A stretch of 7,994 nt of DNA from Clostridia bacterium (GCA_017616705.1 JAFZXQ010000048.1:1-7994), one strand, 5' to 3'; counted from the first letter of the stretch, positions 1 through 5,327 are shown. Made by a program: numbers and translations. The notes: a model not told the origin generated them from the sequence alone.

Positions 1-1101
1 AAATAGTTTAGTAAAATGTTCTTTTTGGCGGCTATCAGTTACATAAATAACCTTGTTTGGTTTATAATCTTTATTCCTTTCAACAAGCGTTGCAAGATCA
101 GTTGTCATATATAATTCACCACCATTATGTTTTTCAATAATTGCTGGTGGCATTGGGTTACGATAAAGTTGAGGATCATTTTCGTTCTTTTTAGGAATTG
201 GAATGTTCTCGCCCTCGCGCGCAACATCAACAACAAGTGCGCCTTCGCTAACTCTTGCTAACCCTTTCTTTTTAAAGATATCTATCGTCTTTTTGATGTC
301 TTCATTTGAAACAGAACTTTCACCTTTCCAAAGATCAAAAGTTATGTTAAGATTAGCGTAATTCTTTTCAATAGTTTTAACGCTAACTTCCCTCATATCT
401 TTCCAAACTGAAAGATAAGGCTCTTTTCGTTGTTGAAGCCAAAGAGTATAGTTATCGGCTTTAATTCTAAAGGCTTCATCAGTTTTCTTTCTTAGGCTTG
501 CCTTTGGATATTCTTCATTAAGCATTTCAAGCGTAATTTTTGGCTTGTTGCCCTTACCTTTAAAATAATAATCAAGGTAACCATCGTCTTCAAGTTGAGC
601 GATTGTTAAGCCCATTTGAAGCCCCCAATCACCAAGGTGAGTGTCGCTTATTGTTTTAGCGCCAAAAAGGTTATAAAGCCTTTTAATTGCTTCGCCAATT
701 ATTGGGCTTCTAAGATGACCAACGTGAAGCTCTTTAGCAACGTTAGCGCCGCCATAATCAAGGAAAATAACTTCACCTTTTTCAGTTTTTTCAATCCCTA
801 AATTTTTAGATTTTAAAATAGAATTAGCAGCATCAGAAAACTTCTTATCGGTTAATTTAATATTAATAAAACCAGGTGCGCAAAAACTAAACTCATAATC
901 ACTTGAGTTTATTTTAGAAATAATAGTTTGGGCAATTTCTTTAGGGTTAATACCTGCTTCCTTACTTAGTGTAAAGCAAATATTTGACTGATAATCGCTT
1001 GTTTCAGGTTTATTTGAAAAAGAAACAAGGTTACCATCAGCATTAAACCCACTTTTCTTTATTGCGGCTTCTAGTATCTTACTAATTTCTTCTTTTACCA
1101 T
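1..1101 (-). CDS. argS: Arginyl-tRNA synthetase, N-terminal 367 residues (runs off window)
   Basis: Class I synthetase that charges tRNA-Arg with arginine in the cytoplasm. The reading frame is open from ATG at 1101 to the left edge, giving 367 codons of a protein normally around 550-600 residues, so it is cut by the window and not broken. Residues 1-100 match the ArgRS-specific N-terminal tRNA-binding domain. The class I HIGH signature appears as HVGH at residues 126-129 within DYGGANVAKELHVGHLRS, followed by GDWGLQMG (157-164); the last visible residues, IYVTDSRQKEHFTKLF, match the conserved core. The KMSK loop and anticodon-binding domain lie outside. A GGAG ribosome binding site (1114-1111) sits 9 nt before the ATG. 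The gene appears to have its own promoter inside the terminator of the upstream SDR gene. No arginine T-box is present. Identification is firm. Confidence 0.97.
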   Translation of the reverse strand, partial: MVKEEISKILEAAIKKSGFNADGNLVSFSNKPETSDYQSNICFTLSKEAGINPKEIAQTIISKINSSDYEFSFCAPGFINIKLTDKKFSDAANSILKSKNLGIEKTEKGEVIFLDYGGANVAKELHVGHLRSPIIGEAIKRLYNLFGAKTISDTHLGDWGLQMGLTIAQLEDDGYLDYYFKGKGNKPKITLEMLNEEYPKASLRKKTDEAFRIKADNYTLWLQQRKEPYLSVWKDMREVSVKTIEKNYANLNITFDLWKGESSVSNEDIKKTIDIFKKKGLARVSEGALVVDVAREGENIPIPKKNENDPQLYRNPMPPAIIEKHNGGELYMTTDLATLVERNKDYKPNKVIYVTDSRQKEHFTKLF

Positions 1102-1120
1102 TAAAGTTTTCTCCGAATGT

Positions 1121-1149
1121 ATTTTAGCATAAAAAAAATAAATTGTAAA
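1121..1149 (-). promoter_or_regulatory. Candidate argS promoter, -35 inside the upstream terminator
   Basis: TTTACA (1149-1144), 17-nt spacer, TAAAAT (1126-1121), with TG one base before the -10 (extended -10). Predicted start is near 1114, at the first G of the GGAG ribosome binding site, so the leader would be only about 13 nt. The -35 lies in the 3' arm of the hairpin that ends the SDR transcript. Predicted from consensus match only. Confidence 0.6.
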
Positions 1150-1166
1150 CCCAAAGTTTACAATTT
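1131..1166 (-). terminator. Rho-independent terminator of the SDR gene
   Basis: On the minus strand an 11-bp perfect stem (AAATTGTAAAC with GTTTACAATTT, 1166-1156 and 1150-1140), a 5-nt loop and a run of eight T (1138-1131). The TAA stop of the SDR gene (1160-1158) is inside the first arm. The T run exists only on the minus strand, so it acts in that direction. Confidence 0.85.
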
Positions 1167-1937
1167 AGATAACGAAAACTTATCTGCTAGTTCCTTAAAC
1201 TTTTTATTATCAAAAACCCTTGGAATTGTCATAATTTTATTATCAAAATAAAAACCGCCGCTAACCCCAGCATATTCCTTCCTTAAAGCAATATGAACAA
1301 TTTGCTCGGCTGAATATTCAGGAGGCATGCTAAACCCCTTTCTTACCGCCCCAATAACCGCCAAAACACCCCTTGCATTTTTTGAATAAAAGTTAGTATT
1401 GCTTTGCCTTGGTGAATAAAAATAATAATTGAGATTATCTCCCTTTTTTGCTAAGTTGATAATGTCATTTATTAAAAACAAATTTGAAATCATAAATGGC
1501 TTGTTTAAAACAAAATCAAACTTTCTTATTCTTGGAACCAAAAAGATAACGCGCGCCTCATTTTTCATGAGCGGTTTAACACCATAAAAGATTTTAAGCG
1601 CTGAAGTAAAGTTAACCGAAGTATTTAAATCTTTAGTTTTGTTATTCGCTTTAAAATAGCAACCCGCACAATTAATAAACGCTCCAAATTCACCAAACTC
1701 TTTATAAAAATCCTCTAAACAAGTTAAAGCATCACCAATCGCACTAGCATCACAAAAATCTGCGCAGATTAAATAAAGGTTATAAACCCTAACATTTTTC
1801 TTTGCTAAATAATCAAGCAAACTCGCTTCACCAATCTTATTTTTTACTAACGCCAAAACCTTAAACTCACGTGAAAGCATTTTTGCAACAACACTTCTTC
1901 CAATTCCGCCGCTCGCCCCCGTTATAACAACAACCAT
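1158..1937 (-). CDS. SDR-fold protein lacking the catalytic Ser-Tyr-Lys (probable pseudoenzyme)
   Basis: A 259-residue protein of the length and fold of classical short-chain dehydrogenases/reductases. The N terminus has the Rossmann nucleotide-binding motif TGASGGIG (residues 6-13), NCAG (89-92) stands for the NNAG motif, and N109 matches the helix-4 asparagine. From residue 130 the sequence aligns without gaps to the active-site region. The Ser position is P135, the Tyr position 13 residues later is F148, and the Lys position four further is N152, so three of four catalytic residues are replaced. It may bind NAD(P) or a dinucleotide without redox chemistry, for example as a regulator or scaffold; this is inference. 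The start ATG has AGGAG 6 nt upstream, within a hairpin. It sits between yebC and argS with its own candidate promoter and terminator, and context gives no function. Confidence 0.85.
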   Translation of the reverse strand: MVVVITGASGGIGRSVVAKMLSREFKVLALVKNKIGEASLLDYLAKKNVRVYNLYLICADFCDASAIGDALTCLEDFYKEFGEFGAFINCAGCYFKANNKTKDLNTSVNFTSALKIFYGVKPLMKNEARVIFLVPRIRKFDFVLNKPFMISNLFLINDIINLAKKGDNLNYYFYSPRQSNTNFYSKNARGVLAVIGAVRKGFSMPPEYSAEQIVHIALRKEYAGVSGGFYFDNKIMTIPRVFDNKKFKELADKFSLSKL

Positions 1938-1959
1938 ATAATTCTCCTAGAAGAATTAT
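1938..1959 (-). promoter_or_regulatory. Hairpin enclosing the Shine-Dalgarno of the SDR gene
   Basis: ATAATTCT (1959-1952) and AGAATTAT (1945-1938) form a perfect 8-bp stem with the 6-nt loop TCTAGG, ending exactly at the ATG (1937). The AGGAG ribosome binding site (1948-1944) has three bases in the loop and two in the stem. The stem is mostly A-U, so it would be weak and could modulate translation, possibly with temperature. The structure is visible; the role is inferred. Confidence 0.45.
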
Positions 1960-1984
1960 CGGCAAACTTAACATTTTTAAACCA

Positions 1985-2013
1985 ATTATAATTGCAACAA
2001 TAAAAACTTTTAA
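1985..2013 (-). promoter_or_regulatory. Candidate promoter of the SDR gene
   Basis: TTAAAA (2013-2008), 17-nt spacer, consensus TATAAT (1990-1985). The -10 lies inside the perfect 12-bp palindrome CAATTATAATTG (1994-1983). Predicted start is near 1978, giving a leader of about 40 nt. The weak -35 lowers confidence. Confidence 0.45.
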
Positions 2014-2025
2014 ATTTTAGTAAAT

Positions 2026-2092
2026 AAGAAAGAAAAAAGAGCGAGTCTTGCGCAGGGCGTACTCATTGTACTCCCAAGCATGCGAGACTCGC
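2026..2092 (-). terminator. Long imperfect hairpin and terminator after yebC
   Basis: A 52-nt imperfect inverted repeat (2041-2092). The outer arms GCGAGTCT and AGACTCGC pair over 8 bp, then come GC-rich paired blocks interrupted by small bulges, and an inner GTAC/GTAC stem with a 5-nt loop. On the minus strand it is followed by TCTTTTTTCTTTCTT (2040-2026), fitting a rho-independent terminator for yebC, whose stop is 35 nt upstream. The hairpin is much more GC-rich than its surroundings, like dispersed intergenic palindromes. Confidence 0.7.
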
Positions 2093-2127
2093 ATTTTCTG
2101 TACTTAGTTGCTGAAATTTAGAAGTTT

Positions 2128-2853
2128 TTAAATATCGGCGTTTGTATAAACCTGCTGAACATCATCCAAATCTTCAAGCGCATCTTTAAGTTTATTGATT
2201 GATTCAGCCTTGTTTTCTTCTAATGGAACCATGTTGTTTGAAACATATTCAACTTCACTTGAAATAATAGTAAAGCCATTTTCTTCAAAGAATTTAGTAA
2301 CAGCATGGAAATTTTCTGGTGAAGAATAAACAACGTATCCTTCTTCTTCGCTAACAACGTCATCAGCACCCGCATCAAGCGCAAGCATAATAACGTCATC
2401 TTCGCTGATGCCTTCTTTATTTTCAAGCATGATAACACCACGCCTTTCAAACATAAACATAACGCTTCCGCTTGTTCCAAGAGAGCCGCCATGTTTATCA
2501 AAAAGGTGTCTTACGTCACTTGCCGTTCTGTTACGGTTATCAGTTAAACATTCAACGATAAATGCGACGCCATTAGGGCCATATCCTTCATAAGTTATTG
2601 CATCAAAGTTATCGCTTGAAGCATCAGCACCACTTGCCTTTTTAATGCTTCTTTGAATATTATCGTTTGGCATATTGTTTTGTTTAGCTTTTGCTATAAC
2701 ATCATAAAGTTTGCTGTTTGTTTGAGGGTCTGGGCCACCCATTTTAACTGCAACTGCGATTTCTCTGCCAATCTTGGTGAAAATTTTGCCACGAGCAGCA
2801 TCTGCTTTATCTTTTGTGGCTTTAATGTTATGAAACTTACTATGTCCGCTCAT
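2128..2853 (-). CDS. yebC: YebC/PmpR-family protein
   Basis: A full-length 241-residue member of the YebC family. It begins MSGHSKFHNIKATKDKADAARGK, matching the family's conserved N terminus (typically MAGHSKWANIKHRK), and carries GREIAVAVKMGGPDP, NNMPNDNI, YEGYGPNGVAFIVECLTDNRNRT and GGSLGTSGSVMFMFERRG in the usual order. The C terminus ends in an acidic segment with DALEDLDDVQQVYTNAD, also typical. The family was long annotated as DNA-binding transcriptional regulators; more recent work implicates members in helping ribosomes through proline-rich stretches, which would suit this neighbourhood of translation genes. The ATG has a strong AGGAGG-type site 5-6 nt upstream. A candidate promoter lies directly before it, and a large hairpin terminator follows, so it is probably a single-gene transcript with possible readthrough from the methyltransferase. 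Confidence 0.96.
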   Translation of the reverse strand: MSGHSKFHNIKATKDKADAARGKIFTKIGREIAVAVKMGGPDPQTNSKLYDVIAKAKQNNMPNDNIQRSIKKASGADASSDNFDAITYEGYGPNGVAFIVECLTDNRNRTASDVRHLFDKHGGSLGTSGSVMFMFERRGVIMLENKEGISEDDVIMLALDAGADDVVSEEEGYVVYSSPENFHAVTKFFEENGFTIISSEVEYVSNNMVPLEENKAESINKLKDALEDLDDVQQVYTNADI

Positions 2854-2873
2854 AATACCCTCCTACTTTGAAT

Positions 2874-2902
2874 ATTCTACACTATTTTTATAATTTAGTA
2901 AA
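2874..2902 (-). promoter_or_regulatory. Candidate yebC promoter
   Basis: TTTACT (2902-2897), 17-nt spacer, TAGAAT (2879-2874). Predicted start is near 2867, giving a leader of about 14 nt that begins just before the ribosome binding site. The -35 falls in the T-rich tail of the methyltransferase terminator. Both hexamers deviate from consensus. Confidence 0.5.
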
Positions 2903-2929
2903 ACAAATTAAACTATCTTTTATAGTTTA
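2897..2929 (-). terminator. Terminator-like hairpin of the TrmH-family gene
   Basis: TAAACTAT (2929-2922) pairs with ATAGTTTA (2916-2909) over 8 bp with a 5-nt loop, followed by AATTTGTTTT. The methyltransferase stop TAA (2922-2920) spans the end of the first arm and the loop. The stem is A-U rich and the T tract is interrupted, so termination may be partial and allow readthrough into yebC. Confidence 0.55.
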
Positions 2930-3687
2930 TTTCCAGCAATTGTGTAAAGCATAATGCTTGCGCAAACTGCTGCGTTTAAACTTTCCATTTCCTTTTTCAT
3001 AGGAAGCGATAAAACCTTGTCAGCATTATCTAAAATTGCCTTGCTTGGCCCATTCCCTTCGTTACCAATAACTAAACAAAACTTATCATCAGGAAGTTTT
3101 GTTTTATAAATGTTAGCGCCCGCCATATCAGCAACAAAAATTTGAATATTATTTTTCTTACATTTCGCTAAAAAGCTTTCCTCATCAAGCGGATAAAAAT
3201 TAACAAAGTTTATTCCGCTAGCAGAACTTCTAACTGTTTTTGGGTTATATGGGTCAACCGTGTCAATTAAAACAAGATCATTAAACCCTGTTGCGACGGC
3301 TGTTCTTAAAATTGTTCCAAGGTTGCCTGGGTCACTAATTCTATCTAAAACTAAAAATGGTTTATCTTTTGGGTTAAACTCTTTGCTTGCCCTCATTTCA
3401 GCAATTGCTAAAATGCCTTGAGGCGAAACGGTTTCAGTTAACTTTCCAAAAAGTTTATCACCAACAACAACTAGTTCGGCGCCTGATAAACTAATTAGCC
3501 CAGAATATTCTTCATATTTTGATTGGCTAACAAAAATTTTAACAATGTTTGTTTTAGCACTTATTGCTTCCCCAACAGATTTAGGACCTTCTAAAATAAA
3601 TTGGCCATAAAACTTTCTATATTTTTTTTCATTTAAACTTCTAAGCAATTTAATGCTTGGGTTATTTAGGCTTGAAATTATATCCAT
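2920..3687 (-). CDS. SpoU/TrmH-family RNA 2'-O-methyltransferase (YsgA/RlmB-like)
   Basis: A 255-residue SAM-dependent RNA ribose methyltransferase of the SPOUT class. The N-terminal third, containing FILEGPKSVGEAI (residues 30-42), matches the L30e-like substrate-binding domain. The knotted catalytic domain follows with all three SpoU motifs: motif 1 DPGNLGTILRTA (119-130; N122 and R128 are the conserved residues), motif 2 VIGNEGNGP (206-214) and motif 3 LPMKKEMESLNAAV (228-241). The likely target is 23S rRNA. B. subtilis YsgA, encoded in a similar context, is reported to methylate a 23S rRNA guanosine, but the exact site cannot be read here. I chose ATG 3687 because AGGAGG lies 4-5 nt upstream; a TTG six codons earlier falls in the preceding terminator. 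It sits 50 nt after rplT with no convincing promoter of its own. Confidence 0.93.
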   Translation of the reverse strand: MDIISSLNNPSIKLLRSLNEKKYRKFYGQFILEGPKSVGEAISAKTNIVKIFVSQSKYEEYSGLISLSGAELVVVGDKLFGKLTETVSPQGILAIAEMRASKEFNPKDKPFLVLDRISDPGNLGTILRTAVATGFNDLVLIDTVDPYNPKTVRSSASGINFVNFYPLDEESFLAKCKKNNIQIFVADMAGANIYKTKLPDDKFCLVIGNEGNGPSKAILDNADKVLSLPMKKEMESLNAAVCASIMLYTIAGNKL

Positions 3688-3696
3688 TTTTCCTCC

Positions 3697-3731
3697 TAAA
3701 ACCAAAAAGGTATTACGAAATTGTAATACCT
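3697..3731 (-). terminator. Rho-independent terminator of infC-rpmI-rplT
   Basis: AGGTATTAC (3731-3723) pairs with GTAATACCT (3716-3708) over 9 perfect bp with a 6-nt loop, followed by TTTTTGGTTTT. Its T-rich tail runs into the AGGAGG of the methyltransferase gene, whose start codon is only about 20 nt further. It may act as a partial terminator that lowers methyltransferase output relative to the ribosomal proteins. Confidence 0.8.
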
Positions 3732-3737
3732 AGTTAG

Positions 3738-4094
3738 TTATTTTGCTAATGCTTTTTTAGCTTGTTCAGCAAGTTTAGCAAAAGCGGCTTTATCATTAAC
3801 TGCAATATCAGCTAAAACTTTTCTGTTAAGGTTAATGTTTGCTTTCTTTAAGCCATCCATAAATTTAGAATAGCTAAGACCATTAACTCTTGCTTCAGCA
3901 TTGATTCTTGCAATCCATAGAGTTCTGAAATCACGCTTTTTATTTTTTCTTCCGATATAAGCGTAATTTTCGCTCTTCATAACTGCTTCACGAGCAACAC
4001 GATAAAGCGTTGACTTGCTGCCACGATAACCCTTGGCAGCCTTTAAAATTTTTCTTCTTTTCTTAATTGCACTAACGCCTCTTTTAATTCTCAT
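3738..4094 (-). CDS. rplT: Large ribosomal subunit protein bL20
   Basis: A 118-residue basic protein of standard bL20 length that binds 23S rRNA and is needed early in 50S assembly. It begins [25 protein letters not shown] and contains [25 protein letters not shown] and [27 protein letters not shown], all hallmark segments in order. The basic N-terminal extension and globular C-terminal domain are both intact. AAGGAG lies 7-8 nt before the ATG and overlaps the stop region of rpmI, 11 nt away, which suggests coupled translation. It is the last gene before a strong terminator. In Firmicutes bL20 represses its own operon by binding the infC leader, and a leader with suitable structures is present here upstream of infC. 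Confidence 0.99.
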   Translation of the reverse strand: MRIKRGVSAIKKRRKILKAAKGYRGSKSTLYRVAREAVMKSENYAYIGRKNKKRDFRTLWIARINAEARVNGLSYSKFMDGLKKANINLNRKVLADIAVNDKAAFAKLAEQAKKALAK

Positions 4095-4105
4095 AATCGT
4101 TCTCC

Positions 4106-4306
4106 TTAATCTTGGCTACCAACCAATTTTTTAATAGTTTTTTCTTGAGTTGCGCTAACATAAGCCCCTTGTCTTAACCCTCTTTTACGCTTTGTTTCTT
4201 TCTTAGTTAAAATATGGCGCTTGTTTTGTTTTGCTCTTTTGATTTTTCCGCTCTTTAAAACTGTAAAACGTTTTTTAGCAGCGCTGTTGTTTTTTTGCTT
4301 TGGCAT
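4106..4306 (-). CDS. rpmI: Large ribosomal subunit protein bL35
   Basis: A 66-residue, strongly basic 50S ribosomal protein of normal length. It starts [26 protein letters not shown], the typical bL35 N terminus, followed by the conserved [26 protein letters not shown] is placed about 7 nt before the ATG and directly follows the infC stop codon (13-nt gap). It lies between infC and rplT in the conserved order infC-rpmI-rplT, is transcribed from the infC promoter, and probably depends on translation of infC and on leader control by bL20. Nothing unusual is seen. Confidence 0.99.
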   Translation of the reverse strand: MPKQKNNSAAKKRFTVLKSGKIKRAKQNKRHILTKKETKRKRGLRQGAYVSATQEKTIKKLVGSQD

Positions 4307-4319
4307 AATCTTATCTCCT

Positions 4320-4838
4320 TTATTTAGCAGGCTTTGGGGCTAAAAACATAAGAATGTTTCTTCCTTCAACCTTTGCTTCCTTTTCAATAACTGCATAATT
4401 TTCAACAAGCCCAAAGAATTGATTACAAATTTCAATTCCATGCGCAGAATATGCTTGTTGACGCCCTCTCATTCTTAAAGAAACCTTAACACGATTTCCT
4501 TGGGTTAAAAACTTGATGGCATTTTTAGCCTTGATTTCAATATCATGCATCTCAATTGTCATTGATAATTGAACTTCTTTTAGCTCGATAACCTTTTGGT
4601 TTTTGCGTTGTTCTTTCTCACGCTTCATTTGGTCAAATTTATATTTGCCATAATCCATAATTCTGCAAACTGGTGGGTTTGCATTTGGGCTGATCTTAAC
4701 GAGGTCAAGCTCTGCTTCATCAGCAAGCCTATTTGCCTCTTTTGCGCTCATAATGCCGAGCATTGCGCCATCAGGCCCGATAACACGAACTTCTAAATCA
4801 GTAATTTGTTGATTTAATTGTGCTTCTTGTTTGATAAT
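4320..4838 (-). CDS. infC: Translation initiation factor IF-3 with AUU start codon
   Basis: IF3 binds the 30S subunit, keeps subunits apart and checks start codon and initiator tRNA. The N domain has [10 protein letters not shown] (residues 16-25), the linker region has [14 protein letters not shown] (55-68), and the C domain has [16 protein letters not shown]. The first in-frame ATG (4763) would delete 25 residues including the conserved EVRVI strand. Reading upstream, the frame stays open to a TAG (4850-4848), and between the two the only start codons allowed are the ATT at 4838 or the adjacent ATC. ATT lies 5 nt after AGGGGG (4849-4844), which can pair with the 16S 3' end through one G-U pair. 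It gives 172 residues, the usual length. AUU is the known infC start in E. coli and Geobacillus, where IF3 discriminates against it and so limits its own synthesis. Confidence 0.95.
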   Translation of the reverse strand: MIKQEAQLNQQITDLEVRVIGPDGAMLGIMSAKEANRLADEAELDLVKISPNANPPVCRIMDYGKYKFDQMKREKEQRKNQKVIELKEVQLSMTIEMHDIEIKAKNAIKFLTQGNRVKVSLRMRGRQQAYSAHGIEICNQFFGLVENYAVIEKEAKVEGRNILMFLAPKPAK

Positions 4839-4984
4839 TGTTTCCCCCTAAAATTTAATGTTAAAAAGAAGATGACCTAAAGCCATCCTCACAAACAAAT
4901 AAAGTTTCTTAAAGAAACTAAACTATGTTTGCCAAACAAAATCTTGCATTCGTTTGGTGAGAAGTGGCCTTCTTCTTTATAACT
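4839..4984 (-). promoter_or_regulatory. infC leader, candidate L20-responsive attenuator
   Basis: An untranslated leader of about 146 nt between the strong promoter and infC. In order it holds a hairpin AGAAG-GCCA-CTTCT (4973-4960), a CCAAAC/GTTTGG stem (4957-4952 with 4937-4932), an AGTTTC/GAAACT hairpin (4919-4914 with 4908-4903) that flanking CAAACA/TGTTTG can enclose, and an intrinsic terminator. AAAGAAGA (4978-4971) is perfectly complementary to TCTTCTTT in the terminator 3' arm and T tract (4872-4865), so it could serve as an antiterminator that competes with the first hairpin. Position and layout fit Firmicute L20 leaders, where bL20 promotes termination. Family membership is inferred from context. 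Confidence 0.7.
4863..4890 (-). terminator. Intrinsic terminator inside the infC leader
   Basis: GAGGATGGC (4890-4882) pairs with GTCATCTTC (4876-4868) over 9 positions including two G-U pairs, with a 5-nt loop, followed by TTTTT. It lies about 25 nt before the infC start and upstream of its ribosome binding site, so it must be read through for expression: an attenuator. Confidence 0.8.
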
Positions 4985-4990
4985 GCGGTT

Positions 4991-5019
4991 ATTTTATCAT
5001 AATAATTTAATATTGTCAA
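4991..5019 (-). promoter_or_regulatory. Promoter of infC-rpmI-rplT
   Basis: Consensus TTGACA (5019-5014), 17-nt spacer, TAAAAT (4996-4991) with an extended TG one base before. Predicted start is an A near 4984. The -35 begins 11 nt after the stop codon of the 77-residue gene, with no terminator between, so that transcript could also enter the leader. Confidence 0.88.
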
Positions 5020-5029
5020 GCGTTTTTAT

Positions 5030-5263
5030 TTACTTTTTATCTTGCCATTTCTTCATTATTATTGCTTTCATTTCTGCTTTCAAGCATATCAATATATTTT
5101 CAACAAAGCTTAAAACAATGTTTGAATCACTTCCGCTAACACCTTTAACTACCTCTTCATCAAGCTTTTTGTTATCAACAGAAACAACTGGCGTTCTAAG
5201 ATAGCCAGCAGTGCAATAATAATATTCATGGTTTCTATAATTACCTTTACGAACAGTAAGCAT
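5030..5263 (-). CDS. Unrecognised 77-residue protein
   Basis: I do not recognise this protein. It begins MLTVRKGNYRNHEYYYCTAG, with three adjacent tyrosines and a cysteine (residues 14-17). A mixed middle follows, then a region likely to be helical (about 49-72: IVLSFVENILICLKAEMKAIIM) and a basic tail KKWQDKK. No signal peptide or clear membrane segment is seen. ATG 5263 is chosen because GGAG lies about 8 nt upstream; a TTG six codons earlier has no better site. That it is a real gene is supported by a near-perfect promoter just upstream and by its position between the thrS terminator and the infC promoter. The YYYC segment followed by KKLDEEVV faintly recalls the zinc-ribbon end of serine recombinases, but the paired cysteines are absent, so this is only a guess. 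Expression may be controlled by the palindrome over its -35 box. Confidence 0.65.
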   Translation of the reverse strand: MLTVRKGNYRNHEYYYCTAGYLRTPVVSVDNKKLDEEVVKGVSGSDSNIVLSFVENILICLKAEMKAIIMKKWQDKK

Positions 5264-5292
5264 ATTCCTTTCTCCCCACAAAAATCTTCACA

Positions 5293-5321
5293 ATTCTATC
5301 ATAACAATTGGGTGTTGTCAA
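5293..5321 (-). promoter_or_regulatory. Promoter of the 77-residue gene
   Basis: Consensus TTGACA (5321-5316), 17-nt spacer, TAGAAT (5298-5293) with extended TG one base before. Predicted start is near 5286, leaving a leader of about 23 nt. It is among the strongest promoter matches in the window. Confidence 0.85.
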
Positions 5322-5327
5322 TACCCA
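5309..5327. promoter_or_regulatory. 19-bp imperfect palindrome over the -35 box (candidate operator)
   Basis: TGGGTGTTGTCAATACCCA is an inverted repeat of form TGGGTnTTGnCAAnACCCA: 8 of 9 positions match in each half around a central base, and two more matching pairs extend it to 5306-5330. It fully contains the -35 hexamer of the 77-residue gene, the usual place for a repressor site. It does not match CIRCE, CtsR, PerR, Rex or LexA boxes as I know them. Confidence 0.5.

Noticed and set aside
616..801. 61-codon plus-strand open frame
   Set aside because: It lies antisense to the HVGH/GDWG region of argS and has no ribosome binding site or recognisable protein.
1..1101. argS as a truncated pseudogene
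   Set aside because: The frame is open and conserved up to the window edge; it is simply cut by the window.
2220..2871. Open frames inside or antisense to yebC (2220-2501, 2408-2593, 2653-2871)
   Set aside because: They overlap a fully conserved yebC and have no supporting start signals.
3688..3705. TTG start at 3705 for the methyltransferase
   Set aside because: It falls in the rplT terminator tail and would translate the AGGAGG; the ATG at 3687 is correctly spaced from it.
3716..3738. Promoter within the rplT terminator driving the methyltransferase
   Set aside because: TAATAC and TATTAC can be read as -10 boxes but neither has a reasonable -35 at 16-18 nt.
4596..5204. Plus-strand open frames at 4596-4796 and 5013-5204
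   Set aside because: They are antisense to infC and to the 77-residue gene; the second gene's own strand carries the promoter and ribosome binding site.
5264..5281. TTG start at 5281 for the 77-residue gene
   Set aside because: It lies only about 5 nt after the predicted transcription start with no ribosome binding site; ATG 5263 has GGAG upstream.
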